DNA of 64,000 nucleotides from Actinomadura violacea (GCF_017573465.1 NZ_JAGEPF010000003.1:1-64000), one strand, 5' to 3'. Shown: positions 8,199-17,501, counted from the stretch's first letter. The notes: a model not told the origin generated them from the letters alone. Translations and numbers: made by a program.

Positions 8199-9307
8199 TG
8201 CAGCCAGTGAAGACCGTCGTGTCGCGGCTGCGCCGCCGTCCCATCCTGCGAGTGCAGCTCACGCTGCTCTACTCCGGCCTGGTCCTCGGCCTGCTCGCGG
8301 CCGTCCTGCTGGCCACCGACCTGCTCCACGGTCACAGTGCGCAACGGGCCCCGGCCGGTACCCCCGCCGCCCCCGCGACCGGCGGCCGCGCCTTCGACGT
8401 CGGTCCCGCCGTCATCGGCCTGGTCGCCGCGGTCATCGCCTTGGCCGGGGCGTGGTGGCTCGCCGGCAGATTCCTCCGTCCGCTGCGCGCCATCACCACC
8501 ACGGCCCAGGAGATCTCCGCCACCAACCTGGACCGGCGCCTCGACCTCACCGGCCCGGCCGACGAGCTCACCGACCTCAGCAAGACCCTCAACGATCTCT
8601 TCGGACGGCTCCAGGCCGCCTTCGAAGCGCAGCGCCACTTCGTGGCCAACGCCTCCCACGAACTGCGCACCCCCCTCGCCGGCCAGCGCACGCTCCTCCA
8701 GGTCGCCCTCGCCGACCCCGCCGCCGGCACCGCGAGCCTGCGGGCCGCCTGCGAAGAGGCCCTCCAGCTCGGAGACCAGCAAGAACGACTCATCGAGGCG
8801 CTGCTCACCCTCGCGACCGGCGAGCGCGGCGTCGAACGCTGGGACCCGATCGACCTCGCCGAGATCACTCAGGGCGTCATCTCCGGTCACCAGAGCGAAG
8901 CGGACCGCCGCGGCGTCCGCATCGACGCCGCCCTCGACCCCGCGCCGGCCGTCGGAGACCCCCACCTGGTCACCAGCCTGATCGCGAACCTCCTCGACAA
9001 CGCCCTCCGCCACAACGTCGCCGGGGGCCAGGTCACGGTCTCGACCACCTCATCGGCGGAACACGCGAACATCGCGATCAGCAACACCGGCCCGCCGGTC
9101 CCCCACCAGGACCTCGAACGCCTCTTCCAGCCCTTCCACCAAGCCGGCACGGACAGGGTGCACCGCGACGGACACGGCCTCGGCCTCGCCATCGTGCTGG
9201 CCATCGCCAAAGCACACGGCGCCGTCCTCTCCCCGCGTCCCCGCGCAGAAGGCGGGCTCGCCGTCGAAGTGAGCTTCTGGCAGAAGCGAAAGCCATACCC
9301 AGGCTGA
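8198..9307 (+). CDS. Sensor histidine kinase
   Basis: 369 residues. Two membrane helices (about 24-45 and 67-92) flank a short extracytoplasmic loop of about 20 residues, too small for a ligand domain. A HAMP linker follows, then the HisKA box with phospho-acceptor His154 (ANASHELRTPLAGQ) and HATPase motifs NLLDNALRHN, G1 DLERLFQPF and G2 GHGLGLAIV. The short loop resembles intramembrane-sensing kinases, which often read stress through a partner transporter. The ABC exporter next door fits that idea. Confidence 0.9.
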   Translation: MQPVKTVVSRLRRRPILRVQLTLLYSGLVLGLLAAVLLATDLLHGHSAQRAPAGTPAAPATGGRAFDVGPAVIGLVAAVIALAGAWWLAGRFLRPLRAITTTAQEISATNLDRRLDLTGPADELTDLSKTLNDLFGRLQAAFEAQRHFVANASHELRTPLAGQRTLLQVALADPAAGTASLRAACEEALQLGDQQERLIEALLTLATGERGVERWDPIDLAEITQGVISGHQSEADRRGVRIDAALDPAPAVGDPHLVTSLIANLLDNALRHNVAGGQVTVSTTSSAEHANIAISNTGPPVPHQDLERLFQPFHQAGTDRVHRDGHGLGLAIVLAIAKAHGAVLSPRPRAEGGLAVEVSFWQKRKPYPG

Positions 9308-9317
9308 CGCGCTGCGA

Positions 9318-9710
9318 TCACCCCTGCTGAAGCCGTCCCGGGGCCGAGCCGCCGGTGCGGGCCCCGTGATCGGCTTCGCGTCCGGTCCGCCAGCGCTCGA
9401 TCAAGGCCGGCATCTCGCGGAACATGAAGCCGTAGAAGTCGCGCATCTCCGCCAGCCACCGGGCGGCCGGGCTGTCAGGCCCGGCCGCCTCGATGCCCTG
9501 GTCAGCGGCCTCGAACATCGCCTGCACCATCCCGTTCTGGGCCGACATCAATGTCGCCCACGCGCCCTCGCGGACCCGGTAGTGCTCGCGGCGGCTGCCC
9601 GGCGCGGGAGCGCGCTCGATCAGCCCGACGGTCGACAGCATCTTGATCGCCCCCGACACGCTGCCGGAACCGATGCCCAGCCGTTCGACCAAGTCCGGAT
9701 CAACCTGGCC
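9318..9710 (-). pseudogene. GbsR/MarR-type regulator, N-terminus lost
   Basis: The leftward reading DLVERLGIGSGSVSGAIKML, then STVGLIERAPAPGSRREHY and a C-terminal helical part, is the wing and dimerisation region of GbsR/MarR-like regulators that neighbour ABC exporters. Homology stops at about 9695, inside the helix-turn-helix. The same bases start a rightward ABC permease fragment. The N-terminal part, promoter and start are gone. The remaining open frame upstream of that point is the antisense of the permease fragment. It appears to be one side of a deletion scar. Confidence 0.7.
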
Positions 9711-9956
9711 TTGCTCGCGATCCTGTTCGGCGCACTGGCCGCCGGCCTCGGCGTCGCCGCTTACGCCCTGAACGGGTTCGCCCCCCAGGTCGGCGCCGAC
9801 TGGCTCCGCTACCTGACCCCGTACCACTACTACATCGGCGGCGAACCGCTCAGGAACGGGCTGGACCTCGTCGACGTCGCCGTCCTGGCCGCCGCCGCGA
9901 TCATCCTGATCGCCGCCGGCGCCTGGCGGCTCAACCGCCGCGACCTGGGCTGCTGA
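9696..9956 (+). pseudogene. ABC-2 permease, C-terminal fragment
   Basis: The last about 87 residues of an ABC-2 permease are intact: two hydrophobic segments (LALLAILFGALAAGLGVAAY and VAVLAAAAIILIAAGAW) around the motif YLTPYHYYIGGEPLRNG. The first about two thirds, and the ATPase gene that would normally precede it, are missing. Together with the truncated leftward regulator this is what remains of a divergent regulator/exporter locus after an internal deletion. Confidence 0.7.
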
Positions 9957-10045
9957 GCAGCACCGCCCATCGAGACGGCCGCTCCACCGCCGGACGTGGT
10001 CGGCACGAACCGGGGCGGTGCGCAGTCGGTCAGGTTCGACCGGCG

Positions 10046-10984
10046 TCAGTCGCTGTCGAGGATGAAATCGGCTATAGCTGCAGCAACGGCTTCGGGCTGC
10101 TCATCAGGAATGAAGTGTCCAGCGTCAGGCACGACGACTCCGGTGGCGTCCTCGGCCCATGGGCTGATGGAGGCCGCCATGTCCGGGATGGAGCCGTGGC
10201 TGCTGGAGATGCCGAGGATGGGCACGGTGAGGTGCCGCTGCTTGAGCGCCTCGTGGTTCTTGCGCGCCGACTCGGCGGCGTCTCGGTAGTAGGCGAGGGA
10301 AGCGCGGAGGCCACCGTCGACGGCGACTGCCGCTGCGTAGTGGTCGAGCTCGGCGTCGTCGAACGTGTCGGGAGAGAGGGCCTTCATTTTCAGGAACCAG
10401 CCGACGTAGTCTCGTTCGCGGCCGGCAAGCAGCGTCTCGGGCAGGTCGGGCACAAGGTGGAACGCGAAATGCCAGGTCTTCCACGCCCGATCCGGGTCGG
10501 TGGGAATCGCTTCCGGGAGGGTGATGCCGGGAATCCCGGCGTCGAGCAGTGCCACCCCGTGCAGTTGGCTCTCGAATCGAAGTGCGAGAGAGAAAGCGAC
10601 CCAGGCGCCGATGTCGTGGGCGACAAGCCAGTAAGTCGACACTCCGAGAGCCTTCACAGCGGCGTGGACGTGCGCGGCGACCGTGTGCGTGTCGTAGCTG
10701 CGCTCCGGACGCTCGGAGTGGCCCTGACCCGGCAGGTCGATCGCGATGACGTGGAACCGGCCGGCGAGGCTGGGCATCACCTTTCGCCAAGCCCACCAGG
10801 TTTGCGGGAATCCGGCGAGGAGGACAACGGCGGGGCCGGTCGGCTGGCCGCCTTCGATGGCATGAAGGCGGAAGCCGTCCGCGTCGACCCAGCGGTGAGT
10901 GAATCCCGCCAGGTCGTGCAGGGGCAGGTCGCGGACGGGGTTGCTTTCGCAGACGCGCCAAGCGCTGGTCGCAGGGTCGGTCAC
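10046..10984 (-). CDS. Alpha/beta hydrolase, epoxide hydrolase/dehalogenase type
   Basis: 312 residues. The oxyanion region LLAGFPQTWWAWRKVMPSL and the nucleophile elbow VAHDIGAWVAF carry an aspartate nucleophile. That is the pattern of epoxide hydrolases and fluoroacetate/haloalkane dehalogenases rather than the serine of esterases. The catalytic His is in PDAGHFIPDEQPE near the C-terminus. Leftward orientation; the start ATG at 10984 is preceded by GGAGGA. A decayed short gene and a TetR regulator lie upstream, and it may belong to that regulator's operon. Confidence 0.83.
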   Translation of the reverse strand: MTDPATSAWRVCESNPVRDLPLHDLAGFTHRWVDADGFRLHAIEGGQPTGPAVVLLAGFPQTWWAWRKVMPSLAGRFHVIAIDLPGQGHSERPERSYDTHTVAAHVHAAVKALGVSTYWLVAHDIGAWVAFSLALRFESQLHGVALLDAGIPGITLPEAIPTDPDRAWKTWHFAFHLVPDLPETLLAGRERDYVGWFLKMKALSPDTFDDAELDHYAAAVAVDGGLRASLAYYRDAAESARKNHEALKQRHLTVPILGISSSHGSIPDMAASISPWAEDATGVVVPDAGHFIPDEQPEAVAAAIADFILDSD

Positions 10985-11002
10985 GGCGATCCTCCATCAG
11001 TG

Positions 11003-11265
11003 TCAGGTTGCCGGCTCGGTGCTTCGCCCAAGGGTCACGAGAGCGGCCAGCGTGGTGCTCGAAATCCGGGCCCCAACGGCCTGATCGATGAGGCCCAGTG
11101 GCAGTACGAGGACGACGAGCCCGGAATACGTCGTGCAGAACTCAGCCCGGTGGCCGGGATCGCACAGCGCGTCTAGAACGCCGAGGCCATGGCCGACAGG
11201 GTGTTCGACGTCCGCAGGACATAGAGCGGGATGGTCAAGTGTGCGGGACGCCCGGCCATGACCAT
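11003..11265 (-). pseudogene. Frameshifted small membrane protein gene
   Basis: From an ATG at 11265 the leftward reading MVMAGRPAHLTIPLYVLRTS stops after 30 residues. The next frame continues without a stop as ALCDPGHRAEF followed by a hydrophobic stretch (GLVVLVLPLGLIDQAVGA) to a stop at 11003. One frame change near 11175 would give about 85 residues with a membrane helix. It lies between a TetR operator and the hydrolase, with the right orientation to have been the first gene of their operon. The family is not recognised, so decay is inferred from reading frame and context only. Confidence 0.35.
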
Positions 11266-11281
11266 GCTCGGACGCTAGCAC

Positions 11282-11305
11282 ATCTTGAACTGTTTGGTTC
11301 AAGAT
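11282..11305. promoter_or_regulatory. TetR operator
   Basis: ATCTTGAAC-6 nt-GTTCAAGAT is a perfect 9-bp inverted repeat and AT-rich. It lies 55 bases upstream of the TetR start and 17 bases from the divergent small gene. Size and symmetry are as expected for a TetR-family dimer. Confidence 0.65.
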
Positions 11306-11359
11306 AAGATGGTGTGTAGCGCAGCTTGAGACATCGACACACCGGCAAGGAAGTACCCC

Positions 11360-11950
11360 GTGGCAGGCAAGAAGCAGTTCGACATGGACACGGCGCTCGA
11401 CGCCGCGATGATCCAGTTCTGGCGTGCCGGCTACGCCGACACCTCGGTGGACGATCTGTCCCGGGCGACCGGCCTGAACCGCAGCTCGATCTACTCCTCG
11501 CTCGGCGACAAGGACACGCTCTTCCTGCGCTGCCTGGATCGCTACGCCGCGCGCTATGGCGACAAGTACGACGCCGCCCTGTCGAGTGCAGCCTCGGAGC
11601 CTCTTACTGCCGTTCGTGCGTTCTTCGACGTGACCCTTGAGCGCATCGCCGATCCCGAAGTGCCGGATGGATGCCTGCTTGCCCAATCGGCCATGATGAT
11701 CCCGGCGCTGAGCCCGAACGTCGCAGCGCACGCGAAGGAGGCGCTGGGCTTCCAGCGCTTGCGTCTACGCGCCGCACTGAAAGCCGGCCGATTGGCCGAC
11801 CAGGACGCCGAGGCCTTCGCTGAACACGTGACGGCCGTGAACGCGTCTCTCGCCGTCATGAGCAGGGCTGGGGCGAGCCCGGCGCAACTCCTGGCCGTAG
11901 TGGGCGTAACCGTCGACGCACTCTCGCAGGCGTTGCGCACGCGCAACTAG
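11360..11950 (+). CDS. TetR/AcrR family regulator
   Basis: 196 residues. The N-terminal helix-turn-helix reads ALDAAMIQFWRAGYADTSVD followed by LNRSSIYSSLGDKDTLF, the pattern of the YxAF/AcrR-like group. The C-terminal ligand domain has a cysteine at VPDGCLLAQS. GTG start with AAGGAAG upstream. The palindrome at 11282 is its likely operator, controlling itself and the divergent leftward genes including the hydrolase. Confidence 0.9.
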   Translation: MAGKKQFDMDTALDAAMIQFWRAGYADTSVDDLSRATGLNRSSIYSSLGDKDTLFLRCLDRYAARYGDKYDAALSSAASEPLTAVRAFFDVTLERIADPEVPDGCLLAQSAMMIPALSPNVAAHAKEALGFQRLRLRAALKAGRLADQDAEAFAEHVTAVNASLAVMSRAGASPAQLLAVVGVTVDALSQALRTRN

Positions 11951-12309
11951 CACCCCAGGGCAACGTCAGCCGAGACCCGACCGAGGCCGGCGAGTCGACG
12001 CCTCCTGCCGTCCTGTCCCCGGGCGGATCTGGCGCCGTGCCGCAGACCGTTTGGCAGGCGTTACGAACGCCGCGATGCGCTGGGCGTGCGAACGCGCCGC
12101 CGCTGAGCAACTCCTTGCCCGTGGCGATGCCCCTCGGCCGCGTTCGGTGACGATGTCGCTGGCCCTGAACTCGACTCCGGGCGTTGTGGGGGCCGGACGC
12201 TTCCCACGAGGACGATGCGTTCGGCCGCCCAGACGTGGCCGATGGACCACCACAAGCCTCCCCCGGCGCGGTTCCGGCCGTGGAGTTCGGCTGGCGCCTG
12301 TGTGAATGG
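11951..12309. other. Intergenic, no gene seen
   Basis: The 359 bases between the ends of the TetR gene and the convergent MerR gene show no reading frame with family resemblance, no ribosome binding site before a plausible start, and no strong hairpin. Confidence 0.6.
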
Positions 12310-13041
12310 TCAGCGCATCTCAGGCGGGAGCCGTGCAGCGTTGTCCATGAGGGCCTGGTCGGTGACGGTGTCCAGGGCGAGCCGCAGCGTGGTGAGCACG
12401 ACGTCGTACATCAGCGGGCGAAGCCGGACGACCGAGTCGCTCAGCTCCGACCAGCCGGCGGCCGGCATGCCCGACTTCAGGAACGGTTCCCAGACCTGCT
12501 CGCGGTAGACCTCGACGAGCGTGTGGGCGATCGCCTGGTTGTGCTGGGCGATGTCGGCCAGCGGCAGGAGCAGGCCCGCGAGATCGAGGCCCTGCGCGGC
12601 GAGTTGCTCCAGCGCGGTCAGCAGCCGCGGGCTGCGTACCTCGACCCGGCCGTCCGGCAGCCGCCGGACCAGGCCGATCTCGGCGAGCTCGGCCGGAAGC
12701 CCGGCGCGCTGACCGAGCCGGGCCGCCAACTCGGCCTCGGTCAGGGCGAGGGGTTCCTCCACGGTGAAGGGTTCGAGCACCGTCACGGCCATCCGCTCCA
12801 GGTCGGCGTCCTGGGCGTCCGGGTCGGAGTCGAGGATGCGGCGGATGAGGTCGAGCCGGAACCCGTCGGTCTTCAGCTTCTGGATGCGGCGGACCCGGGC
12901 GATGTGGTCCACCCCGTACATCCCGACCCGGCCGCGCCGCGCCGGCGGCGGCAGCAGTCCGAGCGCCTGCCACTCGCGGATGTTGCGCACCGACATCCCG
13001 GTGCGCTGGGCCAGCTGTTCGACCGTGAACTCCTCCGCCAT
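12310..13041 (-). CDS. MerR family regulator
   Basis: 243 residues. The MerR helix-turn-helix is at the N-terminus (FTVEQLAQRTGMSVRNIREW, LLPPPARRGRVGMYG, ARVRRIQKLKTDGFRLDLI). The C-terminal domain of about 160 residues is helical and lacks the Cys pattern of metal sensors. MerR proteins of this length beside P450 or lipid genes are common in actinomycetes, and their ligand is unknown. It is divergent from a P450 with an inverted repeat between them, and probably controls it. Confidence 0.88.
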   Translation of the reverse strand: MAEEFTVEQLAQRTGMSVRNIREWQALGLLPPPARRGRVGMYGVDHIARVRRIQKLKTDGFRLDLIRRILDSDPDAQDADLERMAVTVLEPFTVEEPLALTEAELAARLGQRAGLPAELAEIGLVRRLPDGRVEVRSPRLLTALEQLAAQGLDLAGLLLPLADIAQHNQAIAHTLVEVYREQVWEPFLKSGMPAAGWSELSDSVVRLRPLMYDVVLTTLRLALDTVTDQALMDNAARLPPEMR

Positions 13042-13063
13042 CGCACCAAAATACAGTCTCCTC

Positions 13064-13085
13064 CGTTACAGAAAATTCTGTTACG
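13064..13085. promoter_or_regulatory. MerR-type operator
   Basis: CGTTACAGAA-AA-TTCTGTTACG is a 10-bp inverted repeat with one mismatch, nine bases upstream of the P450 start and 23 from the MerR start. A dyad of about 20 bp placed in the core promoter fits MerR-type control. Confidence 0.6.
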
Positions 13086-13093
13086 GTCTGGCC

Positions 13094-14425
13094 ATGAAGC
13101 TGCTGAGCCGACCCACTCCACAGCTCGGAACGCCGACGACCGGGACGGACAAGGCGCGCATCCTCGTGGCGACCACGGCCGAGATCGCGGTCACCAACGG
13201 CCGCGCGGCGATCAACGCCCGCCGGCATCAGCGTTCCCGCGGCCTGCCGCCCGGGGTCGAGCCGACCTCCTATGACCCGCTCGACCGCGCGGTGATCGCC
13301 GATCCCTACCCGGCGTACCGGCGGCTGCTGGCGGGCGGCCCGGTCGCCTACAACAAACGCCGCGACCTGTACGTGATCAGCCACTACGAGGCGGTCCGGG
13401 AGGCGGCCCGGGCCGACGGTGCCTTGTCGTCGGCCGAGGGCATCACCCGCGCCCGGGTCCGGCTGCCGATGATGATCACGATGGACCGGCCTCAGCACAC
13501 CCGGCTGCGCCGCGCGGTGCTGCCGGGCTTCACCAAGCCCGCCCTGCAGCGCTGGAACCCCACCATCGATACGCTCGCCGCCGACCTCGTCGGCGAGTTG
13601 CGCGCTGCCCCGAGCGCCGACATGGTGAGCCGGCTCGCGGTGCCGCTGCCCGTACGGATCATCGCGCACGTCCTCGGCATCCCGCCCGAAGACCAGGACG
13701 TCTTCCGCACTTGGTCGGACTGGATCGTCGAGGGCTTCCAGCTCGAACTGCGGCCCGACCTCCCCAAGCGATTCAGCCGGTCGGTCCGCGGGCTGCTGCG
13801 GCTGAGCGCCTACCTGCAGCGCCAACTCGACTCAGGCCGGCTACTGGAAGGCGACGGGGTACTCGGCCGGCTCCAGCGCGACACCGCCGACGGCACGATC
13901 TCGGCCGAGGAACTGTTCTGGTTCACCTCGCTGCTGCTGGTCGCGGGTAACGAGACGACCACCAACCTGCTCTCCACGATGTTCCTTACGCTCGCCGAGC
14001 AGCCCGAGCAGTACGACCTACTGCACGAGCGGCCCGAACTCGTGACCGCGGCGGTCGAGGAGCAACTGCGGTTCAGCTCACCGATCCAGGGGTTCTACCG
14101 GACCGCGACCACCGACTACCAGATCGGCGACGCGCTGATCCCGGCCAGATCCCGGGTGCTACTGCTGTTCGGCGCCGCCAACCGCGACCCGCGGCAATTC
14201 ACCGACCCCGACGCCTTCGACGTGACGCGCCCGGCGTCCCAGCACCTGGCGTTCGGCTCCGGGATCCACCTCTGCCTGGGCGCCCACCTGGCCCGAGCCG
14301 AAGGACAGGCCGTACTCCGCCACCTCCTGGAGACCACCAAGCGCATCGAGGTCACCAGCCGGCCGGTCTGGAACACCAACAGCGCCCTGCGAGGCCTGCA
14401 CCACCTCCCGGTGACGCTCCACTGA
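13094..14425 (+). CDS. Cytochrome P450
   Basis: 443 residues. The I-helix oxygen-activation motif LLLVAGNETTTNLLS, the K-helix ExxR in VEEQLRFSSP, and the heme loop FGSGIHLCLGAHLARAEGQ with ligand Cys394 are all present. The first about 45 residues (MKLLSRPTPQLGTP..., AEIAVTNGRAAI) are an unusual extension before the normal P450 start YDPLDRAVIADPYPAY. The ATG at 13094 lies just after the operator. No ferredoxin gene is adjacent. Substrate unknown. Confidence 0.92.
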   Translation: MKLLSRPTPQLGTPTTGTDKARILVATTAEIAVTNGRAAINARRHQRSRGLPPGVEPTSYDPLDRAVIADPYPAYRRLLAGGPVAYNKRRDLYVISHYEAVREAARADGALSSAEGITRARVRLPMMITMDRPQHTRLRRAVLPGFTKPALQRWNPTIDTLAADLVGELRAAPSADMVSRLAVPLPVRIIAHVLGIPPEDQDVFRTWSDWIVEGFQLELRPDLPKRFSRSVRGLLRLSAYLQRQLDSGRLLEGDGVLGRLQRDTADGTISAEELFWFTSLLLVAGNETTTNLLSTMFLTLAEQPEQYDLLHERPELVTAAVEEQLRFSSPIQGFYRTATTDYQIGDALIPARSRVLLLFGAANRDPRQFTDPDAFDVTRPASQHLAFGSGIHLCLGAHLARAEGQAVLRHLLETTKRIEVTSRPVWNTNSALRGLHHLPVTLH

Positions 14426-14913
14426 CCCCTCCCCCGCCCACAGCCGACATCCTGGCCAGGAACCCGAGGCCGGCCGCACTGGTCACCGACTCCGGCACGC
14501 GCACTTTGCACGACGACTGAGACGGTACCGCCGCCCTGCCGCGGGAAGCCGCCCAGTACCCCGGCGGCAGGCCGCGCACGTCGAAGAAGCTCAGGCAGCC
14601 TTCGTAATGTTCGTCTGTTTCGGCCGAGGCGCTGATCACGTAGGGGTGAGGAGCACAAGCGGTCCGGGGCCGCGGTCGATGCCGATCTGCGGCGCGGCAC
14701 GCCCATGCCGAACACGTCGTGTTCGCGGACACCCCGCATCGCGGCGAACGGCCCGTCGACGAGTCCTATCTGCGCTGGCGGAACGCGAACGCCCACCAGT
14801 GCGAAGTTCCTGGAGCCCAGTGCCACGCACGTGCCCGCATCCAGAGCGAGAAGGGCGCCCGCTGGGCCGTTCGCCCGCCGTAGACGGTGGCCTGACAGCC
14901 CAACCCAGCGCCG
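14426..14913. other. Intergenic, no recognisable gene
   Basis: 488 bases between the P450 and a convergent hydrolase. Several open frames exist on both strands, but none has a recognisable motif or start signal. The stretch 14700-14880 reads openly on the plus strand and could be old debris. I cannot assign it. Confidence 0.5.
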
Positions 14914-15597
14914 CTAGGAGTTGGCGGCCTTTGCCAGGACGCGGGCGAACTCGCGGGGACGGGTGACCATCGGCCAGTGGCCCGAGTCGAGATCCAGGTA
15001 CTCGAGGCGGGCAGCGCGGGCGAGCTCCGGACTGTCACCGTCGGCGATCCACTCCTCGGCCTGGGCGGGGGTGAACTCGGGGCAGACGACCACGACGGGG
15101 ACGTCGAAGCGGCGCTCGTCGGTCAGGTGTACGACTCCCCTGGCGACCGCCTCGGGGACGGGAACCGCGGTGGATGCGAAACGGTCCCGGCTCTGCTGGT
15201 CCAGGTCGGCGGCGTCCGCGCCCTCGAAGGGATCCCAGCCCGGGAAGGGCATGACGCCGCCCTCGATCGCGAAGTGATCGGCGTAGGCCCGCCCATCGGG
15301 GGCGGGGAAGCCGCCGACCAGGGCGACCTTGGCCACCTTCTCCGGTCGCGCGTCGGCGGCCAGCCAGGCCAGGGTCGATGCCGCGGAGTGCCCTACCACC
15401 AGCGGCTTTCCGGGCGCCGCGTCAACCGCCGCAAGTACTGCCTCGAGCTGGTCATCAAGCGTCGCGGAGGCGTCGCCGTCGCCCTGCCCCGGGAGGGCGA
15501 GCGGCACGGGGTGGTGGCCGAGCGCGGTGAGTTCGGGCACGACGTCGTCCCAGGCGGATTCGTCGAGCCACAAGCCGGCGATGAGCAGGATGTCCAA
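14914..15597 (-). CDS. Alpha/beta hydrolase
   Basis: 227 residues of the small esterase-like group. Oxyanion region LLIAGLWLDESAWDDV, nucleophile elbow VVGHSAAST (serine), acidic residue after VVVCPEFTP, and catalytic His in LDSGHWPMVTRP near residue 210. It stands alone and leftwards, and its ATG is preceded by GAGAACC. Substrate unknown. Confidence 0.85.
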   Translation of the reverse strand: MDILLIAGLWLDESAWDDVVPELTALGHHPVPLALPGQGDGDASATLDDQLEAVLAAVDAAPGKPLVVGHSAASTLAWLAADARPEKVAKVALVGGFPAPDGRAYADHFAIEGGVMPFPGWDPFEGADAADLDQQSRDRFASTAVPVPEAVARGVVHLTDERRFDVPVVVVCPEFTPAQAEEWIADGDSPELARAARLEYLDLDSGHWPMVTRPREFARVLAKAANS

Positions 15598-16238
15598 GGT
15601 GGTTCTCCCGCAGAGGAGTCGGATAAGGCTGCCGGCACGCTACCGGGAGGATCCGTCAGAGTGCGATCTTGGAAACGGCTCGCCCAGCCGAACCCGGCGA
15701 ACCTGCGAGGTCACAGCGCATCGTGCGCGCCTGCGAGGTGTGAGGCGGTATGGCATCCCTGCCCTCCGCAGCGACTGGACGCGCACGACTCGCCGGGTGC
15801 GGGCCCGCCCGCCGGCACGGAACTGACCGCGGAGGCTGGGCTGGACTTGGAACAGGGCGGTTCGGCAGGGCTGGACGTGGCGGCGGACTCGGTCGCGGTG
15901 ATCGACAGGGGAACGGCGAGCGGCCGAAGAGGCTGCGCGCCAAGCAGCTCAGACGCGAGGGTCCCCCTTGCACAGGAAAGGAGACGCCACCTGGTGAGGC
16001 ACTTCGGGCGTAGCCGTGGGACGGTGCGGTCAGCATTGCCGCGGTTGGGCTCGCCGGTTCATCAGCAACCAAGCCGCCCATAGGGTCTGGGCACCTCCCG
16101 GGCGTCGGCATCCGCCTAGTCCGCGACCTGGGGGCGATGGGGGGCCGCGGCCGTGCCGACCAGGCGGCTCACCGACCGCGAAGCGCCGCTGAGCATTCTG
16201 GAAAGCCGCCCATCGAGGCGTTGACCGGCGCCGTCCGG
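15598..16238. other. 641-bp gap without a recognised gene
   Basis: No frame in this gap resembles a known family or has a good start signal. Purine-rich runs around 15850-16010 keep several frames open by composition only. I see no terminator-like hairpin or insertion sequence end. Confidence 0.5.
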
Positions 16239-16676
16239 TCAAAGACCGAGGTTGGCCTTGGCGCCCATGTAGGACCCGGCACCGGGGAAACCGGACTGGG
16301 CCAGTTCCACGAACTGCTCGGCGAACCCCAGCCCCACCAGGTCCGAGAGCTTCACGAACTTCACGCCGCGGATCGGCTGGGTGTCGGCGCCGTCCCTGAT
16401 GTCCCCGAGTGTGCCGCCGACGCGGCGGGCCTCGAAGGTGATGTGCACGATGTGCGTGCCGCCGCTGGGCAGATGGTCACAGACGTACAGCAGCCGGCCA
16501 ACGGTGACGTCGATACCGGTCTCCTCGCGTATCTCCCGGACCAGGGCGTCGGCGAGGGGTTCGCCCTCCTCGACCTTCCCGCCCGGCAGCGACCAGGACC
16601 GCCCGGTGTCGGTGTCCTGGTTGAGCAGCAGAATCTCGTCGTCCTCGATCACGACCCCGGTGACGCGAACCTTCAC
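16239..16676 (-). CDS. NUDIX hydrolase
   Basis: 145 residues. The Nudix box is complete: GGKVEEGEPLADALVREIRE followed by ETGID, with the REUxEE core. The N-terminal VTGVVIEDDEILLLNQDT is typical of the MutT-like group. It would hydrolyse a nucleoside diphosphate linked to another group, but the substrate cannot be predicted. GTG start. It stands alone in a gene-poor, decayed stretch. Confidence 0.88.
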   Translation of the reverse strand: MKVRVTGVVIEDDEILLLNQDTDTGRSWSLPGGKVEEGEPLADALVREIREETGIDVTVGRLLYVCDHLPSGGTHIVHITFEARRVGGTLGDIRDGADTQPIRGVKFVKLSDLVGLGFAEQFVELAQSGFPGAGSYMGAKANLGL

Positions 16677-17154
16677 CCGCCGAAACTACCCGGGAGCACA
16701 GCCCGATGACCGGCGATCAGCCGACACAGGTCGTGGTGGCGGCGGGCGGGTTGGGGCACTCAACGCACTCCTGCTGAGGGGCCGATCGAGAGCTCTCCCC
16801 GTTTCTGGGACCGGGCACATGAGCTATTGGGATCTCTGCCGTGGCACGGCGCTGAGCGACCTCGCGCCCCGCTCCGAACAGGGTGGCATGTCGTGCTCGG
16901 CTCATTCCTCGTGGTCTGCTCAAAGTCGAAGAGGTCGCTGGATCTACTCGGTGCCCTGGACGACAGTCCGCTCTCGGTCGGGAACGGCGACCTCATACCG
17001 GCCAACATCCATTCTCACAGTGACTCCACGGTCGCAGCGGTACCCGACTTCGGCTTCCTGCCGACCGAGGACGGTCGGGCCTTCGATGGCGCAGTGAGCG
17101 CGAGCTTCTTCGAGATATATGGTCCCGGGCGCGCAAGATCTTCGGCGCAGTTCA
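16677..17154. other. Gap without a recognised gene
   Basis: About 480 bases upstream of the Nudix gene. One plus-strand frame of about 136 codons (from 16827) has no recognisable motif and unusual composition. I do not call it a gene. The segment borders recombinase debris and may be part of the same decayed element. Confidence 0.45.
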
Positions 17155-17500
17155 CGCCGTACCGGGCCGCCCGCGCTCGGCGTAGATCCCGGTCAGCGGT
17201 CAGGCAAGCATTTCCAGGGCGATGCCGTGCGTGGTGAGGGGATCGGCGAGCGCGGTCAGTTCGGTGGAGTCGCTTCATCTCGTAGACGGTGAGGATGACG
17301 CGGCGGTGTGGGGCGTGCGTCTTGATCTGCCGGCATGCCTCCAGGGCGTTCTCGAACTCGGGGCGGACCCGTACGCGGGTGGAGACTTTCTCGGCGAAGA
17401 TCTTGTCGCGCGGGATGCCGGCCGCGGCCAGGGCATCGCGCTGGGACTGAAGTTCTTGGGTCAGGTGGGAGCAACGGGCCGGGCCGGTGCGGATGTCCGC
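17155..17500 (-). pseudogene. Serine resolvase remnant
   Basis: Leftward reading RTGPARCSHLTQELQSQRDA, then KIFAEKVSTRVRVRPEFENA and HRRVILTVYEMKRL. This is the N-terminal catalytic domain of a resolvase/invertase; the nucleophile would be the Ser of ARCS. At about 17265 the frame shifts, with a few codons lost. The next frame continues ELTALADPLTTHGIALEMLA and then meets TGA where the family has Gly, followed by PLTGIY and a stop. The rest of the gene is absent. It overlaps a zinc-finger remnant upstream, the usual order for this pair. Confidence 0.75.
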
Positions 17501-17501
17501 G

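Noticed and set aside
16827..17237. 136-codon plus-strand frame
   Set aside because: No start signal, no family resemblance, and it runs into the antisense of resolvase debris.
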